Positions 9,087 to 19,324 of a stretch of 64,000 nucleotides of DNA are shown piece by piece. A model generated the notes under the pieces. That model made no database searches. It worked only from the letters and a program-made list of their open reading frames with translations, and was not told the DNA's origin. The DNA is taken from contig NC_013082.1 of NCBI RefSeq assembly GCF_000142805.1, positions 1,178,001 to 1,242,000 on the forward strand, in the 5' to 3' direction. The DNA comes from Lachancea thermotolerans CBS 6340 (lineage: Eukaryota > Ascomycota > Saccharomycetes > Saccharomycetales > Saccharomycetaceae). Position 1 is the stretch's first letter. Each line of letters opens with the position of its first letter. The position numbers were made by a program, and so were the translations under genes.

Positions 9087-10283
9087 ATGTCACTTCCCGA
9101 TGTTCTCAACCGCGGTGATGAATTTTTGTCAGAATATCCAAGGCGCTCTCGGCTATGGCAGATAGGTTCGCATGCCACCTGCTTATTGACGGTTGGTATC
9201 TCTAAGCTGGTACTAAAGACCTGTTATAATACGCAGCTCAACCACTTTGAAAAGTTGGAGTCAGCGATCGAAAGGTCTGTGTCTGAGAATAGAGGCTTGA
9301 TGACAGTTATGAACCACATGTCAGTGGTGGATGATCCTTTCATATGGGGCGTCTTTCCATGGAGGATGTACCGAGACTTAGACCACATAAGGTGGTGCTT
9401 GGGGGCGCATAACGTATGCTTTCAAAGCAAATTTCTAGCGACTTTTTTTTCTTTAGGTAAAGTGTTATCTACAGAGAGATTTGGCGCAGGTCCGTTTCAA
9501 GGCTCCATCGACGCCTCTATTAGATTACTTTCTCCTGACGATACCTTGGACCTCGAATGGACGCCACACCACGTTGACTGCCCTGAACCGCTAAGGTCTC
9601 CGCCTCTCGTTCAAAAAATAACAAAGGAATACATCCCCCCTGTTGCCAGAACAAAGCCTTCATGGGTTCATGTATATCCCGAAGGTTTCGTCTTGCAACT
9701 TCACCCCCCTTATGCCAATTCTATGAGATATTTTAAATGGGGTATCACTAGGATGGTCTTGGAAAGCACTAAGGCTCCAATCGTGGTGCCAATATTCACA
9801 ACGGGTTTTGAGAAAATAGCTCCCGAGTCCGCAGCTGGAACTAAAATCGAGCGTTATCTCCCCCGTAACTTTGGGGCTGAAGTCAATGTCACTGTGGGTG
9901 ACCCCGTAAATGACTCAATAATTGAGCGCTACCGCGAAGAGTGGAGGCGCTTGGTTGAAAAATATCATGACCCTCAGAATCCCACTGACCTTACACAGGA
10001 GCTCAAGACTGGCACCGAGGCGCAAGCTCTGCGAAGCAAACTGGCTGCTGAATTGAGAAAGCATGTTGCGCAGATCCGTCATGACCAACGTGGATTCCCT
10101 CAGGAGGACGAGAAATTTCAGTCTCCTAAGTGGTGGAAATTATACACGCAAACTGAAGGTAGCTCTGACCCTAGCGTCGAGTTCATAGGGAAGAACTGGG
10201 CCATAAGAAGACTTCAGAAGTTTTTGAGAGAGCAAGAGGAGAACGGTGACCTAGAAAAAAATGGCCCCAACTCCAAGAAATAG
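9087..10283 (+). CDS. TAZ1: tafazzin, cardiolipin-remodelling transacylase
   Basis: Taz1 (YPR140W) transfers acyl chains from phospholipids to monolysocardiolipin in mitochondrial membranes. Loss causes Barth syndrome in humans. The 398-residue protein has the complete acyltransferase block NHMSVVDDP (about residues 76-84) with catalytic His and Asp, and the second block YPEGFVLQ near residue 196. A hydrophobic stretch around residues 28-45 may be the interfacial membrane anchor. The length fits S. cerevisiae (381). The start ATG at 9087 is 126 bases from the divergent LOA1 start. The C-terminal part after about residue 310 is charged and more variable. Confidence 0.95.
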   Translation: MSLPDVLNRGDEFLSEYPRRSRLWQIGSHATCLLTVGISKLVLKTCYNTQLNHFEKLESAIERSVSENRGLMTVMNHMSVVDDPFIWGVFPWRMYRDLDHIRWCLGAHNVCFQSKFLATFFSLGKVLSTERFGAGPFQGSIDASIRLLSPDDTLDLEWTPHHVDCPEPLRSPPLVQKITKEYIPPVARTKPSWVHVYPEGFVLQLHPPYANSMRYFKWGITRMVLESTKAPIVVPIFTTGFEKIAPESAAGTKIERYLPRNFGAEVNVTVGDPVNDSIIERYREEWRRLVEKYHDPQNPTDLTQELKTGTEAQALRSKLAAELRKHVAQIRHDQRGFPQEDEKFQSPKWWKLYTQTEGSSDPSVEFIGKNWAIRRLQKFLREQEENGDLEKNGPNSKK

Positions 10284-10458
10284 AGCCCCAGAACATACCC
10301 AAAAATGCATTATTACCATTATTTAACTTCAACCTTTTCCATCTTGTAATTAAATACTTTAAGGATTCCAACATCTCAACTCGGCATAGATACCGATTTT
10401 ATCCCTTATGTTACAACAAACTTCTAATAACCTTGCTCGTACACAGCCCAAAACCTTT

Positions 10459-12567
10459 TTAATTCCTTTTGGCCATTTTGGTGGAATTAACTTTGGCAGC
10501 AAACCTCAAAGAATTGAGAGTTTCGAGCATGCTATTAGCACATGGCGACACATTAACGAACATCAAAGTCTTGGAATCGCCCATCAAGGAATATTGCAGC
10601 AGGTAAGTCAACTTAGAGTTTCTAAAAGGAATGTGTCTTTTGGAAGCATCTGCGCTACCCAAAGCATGTATCACGTCTCCTAAACAACTTAGTGACTTAT
10701 TGATGTTTTGAGTCTCGCGAAGCCTCTCTGCTTGAGGTTGTAAAGAATGAATTCTTTCCGAGCCAGCCAAATCAACTAGGTTTAGTGTTCCTGTTGACTT
10801 CTCGCCTGAAATGGTGTTATAGCCATCGAGTTTTATGATGAAAACGCTATGGGACCTTGAAGAGCGTGAATTTGCAACGGTAGCTGCTGTGGACCTCATT
10901 TTCAGTGCCCGTCTCAACATCCTGTTCACCATTTCTCTACTGGTCAACTTGCAGACAGTGATGTTGGTTATATGCGTCGTGCGAGACTCATTATCGTGCC
11001 GAATTTCAAACTTAAGGCTTTCACCAGTGTCGTCGACGTCGGCATCGTTCTCTTTGAAGAGATCTTTTATGTTTTCGTTGTAAATTTCGACAAACTGGCT
11101 GGTAATTTCATAGACCCAGCCCAGCTCTTTTAGCTTTTCCACCCACAAAAAGATATGGTTTAATGTCGATGGAATGATTCCATCATTCGGATTAAGCATT
11201 GTGAAGGTTTTTCCCGAACCAGTTTGTCCATAAGCAAATATACAAACATTGTAACCATCTAATGAGCTTTGTATTAGCTGGCCAATTTCGCTGAATACAT
11301 CGCCATTCGTTTCTTGTGCGCTGAAGCATCTATCAAAGGTAAATTTGTGCTGTTTCGAATCCCGCTTTATAGTTATACTTTGCATCCCAGTTTCGTCACT
11401 GAATTTTTCAATCTCAATACTAGAGGAGGAATAATTCTCGTTTTCCAGAGCAGGTCTCAGCCGACAAAACACTCGAATGTTCCCACGGAGCTCTTGTAAT
11501 TCATTATGAAGCTTTCGTCTCATTGTTTCTTCTTTCAAAAGAATCTCCCCAATCTGTTGAAGCTCATAGGTCGAGGAAGAAACATAGTGTCCTAGCTCAT
11601 CTCGCTTCGCCAATGATTGAATAGTTTCTGAGGTGTACTTACTGATCTCATCTTCGAGTTGCCTGTTCCCTAAGCGTGATTGCTCCAGCTGCTCCTGAAA
11701 CCCAAGGAGTTTCGAATTTAGAACTTCTATTTCTTCATTCTTCTTGAGAAGTTTGGCCTTAAGTTCATTGTCTAGCACAGCTTGTAACTTCTCAGACTCG
11801 CGATTGAGTGTGCTACTTTCTTCTATTAGCGCGTTTAACTCCTTCTGGTGAGTTCGTAACCACTCTTCTTTCCTATAATTGTGCCGCACCTCGCATTCAT
11901 TCAATTGTGATTCAAAATTTTCTTTGTTATTGGCAATACTGCCTCTTGCTTTGCTGATATCGCGCCGCAGTTCATCGAGGGAATTTTCGAGTTTCCGAAC
12001 CTTCGCAAACCTCAGGTTTTCTAACTGGCGCCTGTAGTCACCTTCCATAGCATTGAGTTCTGCAGTGCTTTTAGCACGCAATTGTTGGATTTCTAAGTCG
12101 TAGCCCTTTATCATGAACTTTTCGCGCGTCGAATGCTCGTCGCCCAGTTTTTTCAAATCGTTGTGCTTCAACTTGAATTGCTGAAGCTTAACATGTTTCT
12201 CCTCTTTCAAAGTCTCTAATTTTAACATTAGTGATTTGAACTGTTCTTTGCCCTCAAACAGTTCGTCTTTTACAGAGTCCAGTTTTGACTTTTTCCGAAA
12301 CATTATGTCTTGAAGCTGGTTGAGCTGTTTTATGTTCTCCCGGTAAAATGCAGTCATGTGTGAGGATCCTTCGCTACCGCCGTTTTGCTTCTTTGTGTGT
12401 GCTACCATAGACTGATGTTCAGAAGCGCTGACAGAGGGCGGCCTCGGCGAAGCGCTTCTCTTCTTGAACTTTGGGGAACTGGGTCCATTTGGTGAAGGTA
12501 TTTTGGAACTTGTTCCTAATCTACTTGCAGTCGATCTCGGTGGGGTCCTGGGAGATTCAGATTCCAT
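10459..12567 (-). CDS. KAR3: minus-end directed kinesin-14 Kar3
   Basis: Kar3 (YPR141C) is a C-terminal motor kinesin used in karyogamy, spindle function and meiosis; it works as a heterodimer with Cik1 or Vik1. The 702 residues show a basic, Ser/Pro-rich N-terminal tail (1-70), a long coiled coil (about 75-355), the kinesin-14 neck (ELRGNIRVFCRLRP) near 360, then the motor. Motor motifs present are the P-loop AYGQTGSGKTFTM (about 445), switch I NSRSSRSHSVF and switch II LVDLAGSERI. S. cerevisiae Kar3 has 729 residues. It faces TAZ1 at its 3' end and shares a 330-base divergent promoter with RRP15. Confidence 0.96.
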   Translation of the reverse strand: MESESPRTPPRSTASRLGTSSKIPSPNGPSSPKFKKRSASPRPPSVSASEHQSMVAHTKKQNGGSEGSSHMTAFYRENIKQLNQLQDIMFRKKSKLDSVKDELFEGKEQFKSLMLKLETLKEEKHVKLQQFKLKHNDLKKLGDEHSTREKFMIKGYDLEIQQLRAKSTAELNAMEGDYRRQLENLRFAKVRKLENSLDELRRDISKARGSIANNKENFESQLNECEVRHNYRKEEWLRTHQKELNALIEESSTLNRESEKLQAVLDNELKAKLLKKNEEIEVLNSKLLGFQEQLEQSRLGNRQLEDEISKYTSETIQSLAKRDELGHYVSSSTYELQQIGEILLKEETMRRKLHNELQELRGNIRVFCRLRPALENENYSSSSIEIEKFSDETGMQSITIKRDSKQHKFTFDRCFSAQETNGDVFSEIGQLIQSSLDGYNVCIFAYGQTGSGKTFTMLNPNDGIIPSTLNHIFLWVEKLKELGWVYEITSQFVEIYNENIKDLFKENDADVDDTGESLKFEIRHDNESRTTHITNITVCKLTSREMVNRMLRRALKMRSTAATVANSRSSRSHSVFIIKLDGYNTISGEKSTGTLNLVDLAGSERIHSLQPQAERLRETQNINKSLSCLGDVIHALGSADASKRHIPFRNSKLTYLLQYSLMGDSKTLMFVNVSPCANSMLETLNSLRFAAKVNSTKMAKRN

Positions 12568-12897
12568 AACTTTCCAACGTGAAGCTAAAGCTCTATGCTT
12601 TGTTTGCGCTCATTAATAAGCAACTAAAGACACGGGGTGGAATCCAAACAATTTCCAAAAACAATTCTAAGCTGTTCCCACTTTCTCTGGGGGAATAGGC
12701 GTTCAAAACTTCTGTACCAGTTGCGCGGGTTTAGTGTGTTTCTCTGAAGAGGCGGTTTCGTGTTTGTTTTGAATTTAAGCATTCATCAAACGTATATAAT
12801 TACTCGGGAAATTAAAGGTTCAGAACTGCGCTAAAAAATTTTGATGCAGAGCTCATCGCTGATGGTAAAGTGAGGATTAGAGGATATTCAGCTGCAA
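12568..12897. other. KAR3-RRP15 divergent promoter
   Basis: A 330-base shared intergenic region. Close to RRP15 it carries an RRPE-like A/T tract and a PAC motif, listed separately. I see no other feature. Confidence 0.5.
12833..12859 (+). promoter_or_regulatory. RRPE-like tract and PAC motif upstream of RRP15
   Basis: An AAAAAATTTTGA tract (12833-12844) resembling RRPE is followed by AGCTCATCGC (12850-12859), the exact reverse complement of the PAC motif GCGATGAGCT. PAC is bound by Dot6/Tod6 and RRPE by Stb3; the pair marks ribosome-biogenesis promoters. It lies 40-65 bases before the RRP15 start. Confidence 0.65.
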
Positions 12898-13647
12898 ATG
12901 GTATCCAATAAGAGCAACATGAATAGCGAAAACAGCAAAGGCCACCAGATCCGTAGTGTGAAGGGGAGCGAGAACGCTAAAACAGCCGAATCGAAAGAGA
13001 ACTCAGCAGCAGTTGTCAACAGATCAGACAATGAGGATGAAGAACCTTCAAGCGTTGATGGCCAAGAAGCACCCTCTGAGGAGGAGATCCCTGACGGCAG
13101 CAGCTCTGAGGAAAGTGAAGAAGATGAGTCTGAGGAGGAGGATGACGATCTTCCACGCAAGAAGAAAGCTAAGCTCGGCAAGCACGATGATGGCTCAAGT
13201 GGTTTCTCCACAGCTGTTAATGCTATTTTAGGCTCACACTTAAAGGCTCATGACCGTAAGGACCCAATCATGGCCAGGAAGAGAGGCGTTGTTAAGAAGC
13301 TTGAAAGTGACAAGCTTGAGCAGAAGGCGAAGAGGGCGCTTTTGGCAGAGAAAAAGAAGCTGCTGAATAAAACTAGAAAGAAAGACATTATACCCACGGT
13401 GTCGGCAGAGTCAGAATCTGGTGCCGAAATCAGGGACGTACTCGAGAAAGAGAGGCGGCTGCGGAAAATAGCCCAAAAGGGTGTTGTCAAACTTTTCAAC
13501 GCGATCTTATCCACGCAAGTCAAAACGGAGAAGGAAGGCGCGGAGAAGTTAAGCGAAGTGAAGAACAGGGCGGAAAAGAAAGAACTTTTGGCAGAACTTT
13601 CTAAAGAGAAGTTTTTGGATCTGGTTAAAGCCGCTGGTGATTCCTAG
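12898..13647 (+). CDS. RRP15: 60S pre-ribosome processing factor Rrp15
   Basis: Rrp15 (YPR143W) is a nucleolar pre-60S component needed for early cleavages of 27S pre-rRNA. The 249 residues match the S. cerevisiae length (250). The N-terminal third is highly acidic with Ser/Glu/Asp runs (about residues 40-80), followed by the basic conserved region with [10 protein letters not shown] and, near the C-terminus, [17 protein letters not shown], typical of the family. The position between KAR3 and PPT1 agrees with the merged ancestral order. A PAC motif lies directly upstream. Confidence 0.95.
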   Translation: MVSNKSNMNSENSKGHQIRSVKGSENAKTAESKENSAAVVNRSDNEDEEPSSVDGQEAPSEEEIPDGSSSEESEEDESEEEDDDLPRKKKAKLGKHDDGSSGFSTAVNAILGSHLKAHDRKDPIMARKRGVVKKLESDKLEQKAKRALLAEKKKLLNKTRKKDIIPTVSAESESGAEIRDVLEKERRLRKIAQKGVVKLFNAILSTQVKTEKEGAEKLSEVKNRAEKKELLAELSKEKFLDLVKAAGDS

Positions 13648-13799
13648 ACAGGCATCAAACCCTTGCATTTTGTAATATATAATCAACTCGACATAGGTTC
13701 TTGAGGCGAATGAAGGAGAATAATTACATGTTTTTACACCATTTGCTATGCCTTATTAAGTTAAAATTACATTCGCTCAATAACATGCTATAAGTCGTC

Positions 13800-15341
13800 T
13801 CAGAAGCCCAGACCTCCGTTCGAGTATGCCATGGGCTTGATGTTGGGGTGCCCAACGGCCTCAAAAGTCTCGACTGTCAAATTTTCATCATCATTTCCGT
13901 TCTGCCCCAAAGTTCCCATTCCAGGTACGACGTGTATTATACCACCCAGATTTCCTTGAGAGTCGCAGTAGTTAGGCGCACTGAATACTGTCACCAGCTT
14001 CTTGTCGTGTTCGAACTGAACGCCTCCCATTCTAACCTCGTGAGATCTGAAAATCTTGGACAAGTTGTTCTTTGTCAAGAATTCGGCTGTGATATCTGGT
14101 CCAAAAGAATGACCGAGACCACGCTCCGAAGGTCCCAAACCTTTGCCTGCTTGAGGGTCGGACCATAACAGCTCCATAAATGGTCCATCTCTTGGGGGCT
14201 GTGAAAATCTGTTGATTTTCTTGAAGTCTTCAAGTGTAACAGAGGAGTCGCTACTGAGACCTCCATGCATAACGAGGTAGCTGTCATTGATGACAGTAGC
14301 TAAGGGGAGGGCTTCAAAACTTCTCGAAAACATTTCAAAGATTCTTGGTGAATACTTGTACTTGCATTCGTCTTCGAAACCGTATATTTTATTCATGTTA
14401 TCAGTTTCGTGGTTTCCTCTGTTCAGGAAGAAGTTATTAGGGAAAAGGATCTTGAGACAGTAGAAGAGAAGAGCCACTTCGCATGACCACGAGCCGCGGT
14501 CAACGAAATCGCCGTTGAAAAGATAGGAATGGTTAGAGCCCACCTTACCAAATCTTTTGAAAATATTCAAGACGTCATAAAACTGGCCATGTGTGTCACC
14601 ACATACTGATATCTTGACATCGGTTTCTGAAGAGTTGTCAAGCTCAACCACCGAGGCCTCTTGACGGAATAAGCGTTCCGCGTGCGATACGATAGCAGCC
14701 ACGTACTTCTTAGGCAAATTTTTGCCCTCCAAAAAGAGCTCATTAACCATATGTGACACGAATTCTTGAGACATATTCGTAATCTTTGCGCCTGCAGGTT
14801 CCTGTTTTTCATTTGTTAGTTGAACAATCTCAAGCTCCATTCCCTTGTAATTCAATAGATCCGCATTTCCGTCGAATGATGAAAGTTGTAGGCTCGCACA
14901 GACATTCACCTTCGATTCTTCGCCGTCTCCACTAATCGCCTTTTTGAATCTTTCTTCCCTGATAAATCTCTCGCAGACCTCGAGGGCTTTCAAAGCACTT
15001 TGCTCATTAGGTTTAACCTGCAAAATGGTTTTGAGATCTTTGCGTGCCTTAGAGAATTCCAAGAGCCCCACGTAGGATAAACCTCGTCTATGAATAGCTT
15101 TGATGTTTTTAGGATCTAGTTCAATGGACTTGTTGCAGTCTTCAAGCGCCGTAAGGAAGTTATCAAGTTTTAAGCGGGAAAACGCTCTGTTCGAAAAGAA
15201 AATCGATTGCGTGTCGTCTAGCTCGATGGCCTTGGAGTAGTATTCTACTGCTTCAGGGTACTTTTTCTCTTTGATAAACGCATTCCCTTGGTTTTTAAAC
15301 TCAAGGGCCTTCTGTGCCGCTTCCTCACTGACAATACTCAT
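13800..15341 (-). CDS. PPT1: TPR-containing serine/threonine phosphatase Ppt1 (PP5)
   Basis: Ppt1 (YGR123C) is the PP5-type phosphatase that docks on Hsp90 through its TPR domain and dephosphorylates the chaperone. I start it at the ATG at 15341, giving 513 residues, the S. cerevisiae length; an in-frame TTG lies four codons upstream but is not a likely start. Three TPR units cover about residues 10-115. The catalytic domain has GDTHGQFYD (about 247), GDFVDRG (about 275), RGNHE (about 308) and later His and Asp metal ligands, so it looks active. It is convergent with RRP15, 152 bases away. Confidence 0.96.
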   Translation of the reverse strand: MSIVSEEAAQKALEFKNQGNAFIKEKKYPEAVEYYSKAIELDDTQSIFFSNRAFSRLKLDNFLTALEDCNKSIELDPKNIKAIHRRGLSYVGLLEFSKARKDLKTILQVKPNEQSALKALEVCERFIREERFKKAISGDGEESKVNVCASLQLSSFDGNADLLNYKGMELEIVQLTNEKQEPAGAKITNMSQEFVSHMVNELFLEGKNLPKKYVAAIVSHAERLFRQEASVVELDNSSETDVKISVCGDTHGQFYDVLNIFKRFGKVGSNHSYLFNGDFVDRGSWSCEVALLFYCLKILFPNNFFLNRGNHETDNMNKIYGFEDECKYKYSPRIFEMFSRSFEALPLATVINDSYLVMHGGLSSDSSVTLEDFKKINRFSQPPRDGPFMELLWSDPQAGKGLGPSERGLGHSFGPDITAEFLTKNNLSKIFRSHEVRMGGVQFEHDKKLVTVFSAPNYCDSQGNLGGIIHVVPGMGTLGQNGNDDENLTVETFEAVGHPNIKPMAYSNGGLGF

Positions 15342-16920
15342 GATGCTGGTCAACTTTCACTTAAGCGCTTTTGATTTCTTTGAGGAGTGACTATGCCGCT
15401 TATATCGATCTGTTGTAAGGAAATTTTTTTAAGTTTTCCTAGATCGAAATGTTCAGAAATGTAGATCAAGAGTGAAATTTAATTAAATTCGCTTTCTTAA
15501 ATTTAACGAATTCCGCGTTTAAGAACAACAAATAGGAAGCTAATTCCGCACATCAATTGAAAGGCAGTTATAATTGTTAATCTTCATCAGAATAATATGA
15601 CCTAGCTTTGTGTAACAATTACAATTCTGAGTTTATTCGGCTGTTTCTGCCAGGGTAGGGGGATCCTGCGAATTCATGGAAGCATATAGCCAGAACAATC
15701 AACCACGTTTCTTATGTTACTCGCTTAAACGAAATCATAGCCCTTAGATTTCTTCTACCCGACTCCAAATGCAAGGCAGCGGAGTTTGCTCTCCCGCAAC
15801 GGGAACTTAACTCAAGACAGCCTAGCTTATGAGGACTCAGCGGATTATTTTTGGATTCCAAAAACCATAAATAACTCCCGAAATTAGATTGGCCAACTAA
15901 CCAAGGTCTGGTGAGAGCTAGCTACAGAAAAAGCGTGTTATTCGCGGACGATAAGGGCTGTAAGAAAGGCTGACAATCCGGCAAAAATATCCTACCACAC
16001 AATGCTCCGAAAAGGACCTGCGCTTTTCGCTTATTGCAACTCACTTAAGACCAGATTTAGAAAATCTCCGAGGATGCTGTGATGGGAAGGGACTGAGAAG
16101 TCGAATTCCTGAAATAAAAACACAGACCCCAGAGGACAGGCTTTTCGGCGACCGAAGTTTGTACTAAATTAACGTATAGGCAGATGTGCGTTCGTTTTGC
16201 GGGCAGATGTTCCAAAAAATCCCGTGCTGTCTTGCTCTCAACATTTTGATCGTTTCGTTAGTCCTTCAGAGGTAGGCTCATGTCCCTCAAAATGGAGAGT
16301 GGATGGTATCTAAGTGCTTAGTGAGTTCATCCCGCGCGCGACCGTCACGGCGTATGTGATTTTTACCACTAAATTAGAAACAGTCCTTTCACACACGAGT
16401 GCTCAACTATGTTGCTAAGACCTGATAATTTTACCGAGTTCACAATAACCGGAAGTCTTTAAGCTCTCAAATGTAGCTCAAAAATTTTAGAAGCCCTTGA
16501 GGCCCATAGACTTTTCAAAGTTCCTGCTACCCATAACTTTGATCATATCAAATGGATGCCGTTAAAATGCAAAACTTACAAAAGCGCTGACCAAGCATGC
16601 AGGCCACGAAAGAGATTTACAAGTATGAACTGATTGCTTGTGTTGGGTCGTTGTGCCTTATCATAAGGCTCTGAACTATAAATAATAGCCAGTGGGATTG
16701 ACCTTGATGGTAAAAGATTTTCGAATGAATTTCTTGTTCCATATTATCGTGCTTCTTACCACTGCTAAGCTTGGACTTTTGATTTTCAGTAATATCCTTC
16801 GAATCTCGCTATTATCTGTATTTTTTGTCAGTATCACCATAAAGCGATGTCACAATTAATTGCAAAAGACAAGTGGTAACTCTACTTAAACAAGCTGGTA
16901 CTCCCTCCTACCATCAAATT
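15342..16920. other. long intergenic, no gene seen
   Basis: A spacer of about 1.6 kb between PPT1 and the tRNA-Ile gene, moderately AT-rich, with no open frame of note on either strand. I could not recognise a snoRNA, LTR or pseudogene in it. Confidence 0.5.
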
Positions 16921-16994
16921 GGTCTCTTGGCCCAGTTGGTTAAGGCACCGTGCTAATAACGCGGGGATCAGCGGTTCGATCCCGCTAGAGACCA
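16921..16994 (+). tRNA. tI(AAU): tRNA-Ile (AAU)
   Basis: Complete 74-base cloverleaf that appears identical to the S. cerevisiae tRNA-Ile(AAU). The acceptor arms GGTCTCT and AGAGACC pair fully, discriminator A. The anticodon loop holds AAT (read as IAU after deamination), and the T arm has GGTTCGATCCC. A pyrimidine tract ending TTTTT directly downstream terminates Pol III. No intron. Confidence 0.98.
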
Positions 16995-17171
16995 TTCTTT
17001 TTACATTTGTCTTTTTGGCTCGTAATGCCCGGGAAAAACAGGAAACACAATAGCGATGAGAAGAACCGACAGCGCCAATGATGTTCAGCATCCGCTATTT
17101 GGCTCCGCAGTTTAAACCCAAAAACGAATTTTTACGCGAAATCGCTTTTGCGTATAAAAAATCTATATTAG

Positions 17172-18773
17172 TTACCATTCTACCAGTTTTACGTAATCTC
17201 CGAGAGGCGCCCCACGCTCCTCGAATTCGAGAGCAGGTAGTATCTTCAGCTTCCGGCTCATCTCGGCCTGTAGCAAGGAGTCATATGACCAGTCTAGGAA
17301 GTCTTCCATGTTGTAGTTATGTTTGTTGAAAGGTTGTGAAAAAATCTTCGCCAATGTCGCCACGTTAGGATGATAGTGGCTTGTTAATGATTCCAGCTCC
17401 CACAAAGAACTGTCAATTGCATGTGTGTTCTCAGGGTTTGACTCGTTCATGTCGAAGGGATCAACATACTGGGATTTGCGAGATTTTAGCTGCGCGAGCT
17501 CGTTGGCATCTGCAAAAGGATTTGCCACGAAGTCCGGATCATGAAGCATTATCATGCATGTAGGATGTTTCTTGATGAGGTTGTAAACGAATGGAATGAC
17601 GGATACGATAGCAGCAGGTGGCGAGTCCAGGGTCAAGCGCGCTAGTCTTTTAATAAATGAGGCAACAAGATTTACAGAGATGTGCGTGGAGGAAAGAAAT
17701 AAATCTGTCAATCTCAGAAAACGCGATCTGTGCCTCACATGCATCAGACTAGGTGTGATTAACTGGTATAGTTTCTCGTAGAAGTTTGGATACTCGAGGT
17801 TATATTTTCTCATGAGCTCAAACAGCCCATTTAATGCTAGGAGCGACAACACGTCGTCACCGAGGTCGTACGAGTCCGTCAAAAAGTCCATTAGTTTGGT
17901 GGGCGTCTGAAAGTATGGTATTACTCGCTTGTGTAAAATTAACAATGTTGTTTTGTATTGGGTACCAGGAAGCCCGCGGAGGTTCAAAAATTGTAACCAG
18001 TTCTTTTCAAGATTAGATTTGTACTGCCCCTCATTTTCTATAGCCTGAGGTGGTTGAGCAACAAAAACTTCGAGGTCCGCGTTCTCATTGCAGTAATGGT
18101 TGTCGTGATTCATAATGCAAAGCCACTTGGCCATGAGCTGCGTGTTGTCCAATTGGTCTAAATCGCCGTCAGCAGTTAGCTGCACAAGCTCAGCCTGGAA
18201 GTAGTACTGGACATCCACAAATTTCTGGTAGTACTTCTCGGAAAACTCCTGTATCACAGCGCTTTTGGATTGACCGTCAGTGGCGTCAATGCTGCCGGGA
18301 ATGTTTGACTCCAAGAGAGCACGTATGAGAGCTTTGAGGGTCTTGTTAGGGAAAAACGGGGCACCATCTTGTGACGCAAAGAATATAGCTTCCTGCTCGA
18401 TAAGCTTCATGTACACGTCGAGGCAGTCCAACGCGAGGGAAGACTCGAATGGCAAAGACGAAATACAGTGAAGCAGCTTTGACTTGAAGGACCCGTACGC
18501 CTTGCGACACCACTGGAAGAATAGCTTTTCTTTGTCGGTCGTTGCCTTGGAAGGATTGAGTTGGCCTCTGAAGAAGAGCTTGCGGAACACCTGGTAGAGT
18601 GACACCGTCAGACAGCGCGCCGTGGGTTCTTGCTCAGCAAACTGCACTTTTTCTGCTAGCTGTAGGTGCGAATACTGCCCCACAAGCTTCACGATGCTGT
18701 TGTAGTTTTTGCGGTCATTTGAAGAGAGCAGCAGCTTGGCAGTCGCCTTGATATCGTCCACAGAAGTCTTCAT
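17172..18773 (-). CDS. NOC4: small-subunit processome/export factor Noc4
   Basis: Noc4 (YPR144C, also Utp19) forms a complex with Nop14 and is required for maturation and export of 40S precursors. The 533-residue protein is close to the S. cerevisiae length (552). The conserved CBF/Mak21-type region lies in the C-terminal half, including LLSLLALNGLFELMRKYNLEYPNFYEKLY and, further on, the conserved HPTCMIML. The N-terminal half is helical and less conserved. The start at 18773 is the first ATG of the frame. Upstream are an RRPE and a PAC motif. The neighbours PPT1 and ASN1 agree with ancestral order. Confidence 0.95.
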   Translation of the reverse strand: MKTSVDDIKATAKLLLSSNDRKNYNSIVKLVGQYSHLQLAEKVQFAEQEPTARCLTVSLYQVFRKLFFRGQLNPSKATTDKEKLFFQWCRKAYGSFKSKLLHCISSLPFESSLALDCLDVYMKLIEQEAIFFASQDGAPFFPNKTLKALIRALLESNIPGSIDATDGQSKSAVIQEFSEKYYQKFVDVQYYFQAELVQLTADGDLDQLDNTQLMAKWLCIMNHDNHYCNENADLEVFVAQPPQAIENEGQYKSNLEKNWLQFLNLRGLPGTQYKTTLLILHKRVIPYFQTPTKLMDFLTDSYDLGDDVLSLLALNGLFELMRKYNLEYPNFYEKLYQLITPSLMHVRHRSRFLRLTDLFLSSTHISVNLVASFIKRLARLTLDSPPAAIVSVIPFVYNLIKKHPTCMIMLHDPDFVANPFADANELAQLKSRKSQYVDPFDMNESNPENTHAIDSSLWELESLTSHYHPNVATLAKIFSQPFNKHNYNMEDFLDWSYDSLLQAEMSRKLKILPALEFEERGAPLGDYVKLVEW

Positions 18774-18832
18774 CGGGCGGCTAGACTATTTGATCCATTC
18801 AACTTGTAGTGCTGCAGCTCATCCCATCGCCT

Positions 18833-18857
18833 AAAATTTTTCAGACCGCGATGAGAT
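18833..18857. promoter_or_regulatory. RRPE and PAC motifs upstream of NOC4
   Basis: AAAATTTTTCA (18833-18843) is the reverse of the RRPE consensus, and GCGATGAGAT (18848-18857) is a good PAC motif. They lie 60-85 bases before the NOC4 start, the usual spacing in ribosome-biogenesis promoters. Confidence 0.7.
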
Positions 18858-19324
18858 TCGTGGGAGGAGACTTTGGTTAACTGATGGAGTTCGGCCCTTC
18901 AACGCAGAAGTGGTGATAGGAAGAAGCGAGCAAGCTTGCGTTCCTGCAGTTTTCAGAGACGTAGTGAGATAACTCCAACCATCGAAAGCTTCTTCTTTCG
19001 CAGCACAGCCGCCTACACGTTTCGAGCTTGTAGCGTTTCGAAAAAACGCCCGACACAACCTCTTAAAGAGGCCGTATGGTGGCCAAGCATACTTCTGCGG
19101 GCGTGGCTACCCCTCGGGATAGTGCTCTCTCCTCAAGACTTTCACAGGATCTCTTTTCGCGAATCATAACTGTTATTCCATCGCGCCCTAACTGCTATCT
19201 GTGCCAACATCAGCATCGTTCGTACATAAGTACATAAATCCACGACCGTATATATAGCTCTTGAAAATTGAAGAACAACACCGTTTTCTCTTCTTCACAA
19301 AAGGTATGACCTTCCAAGTTTTAT

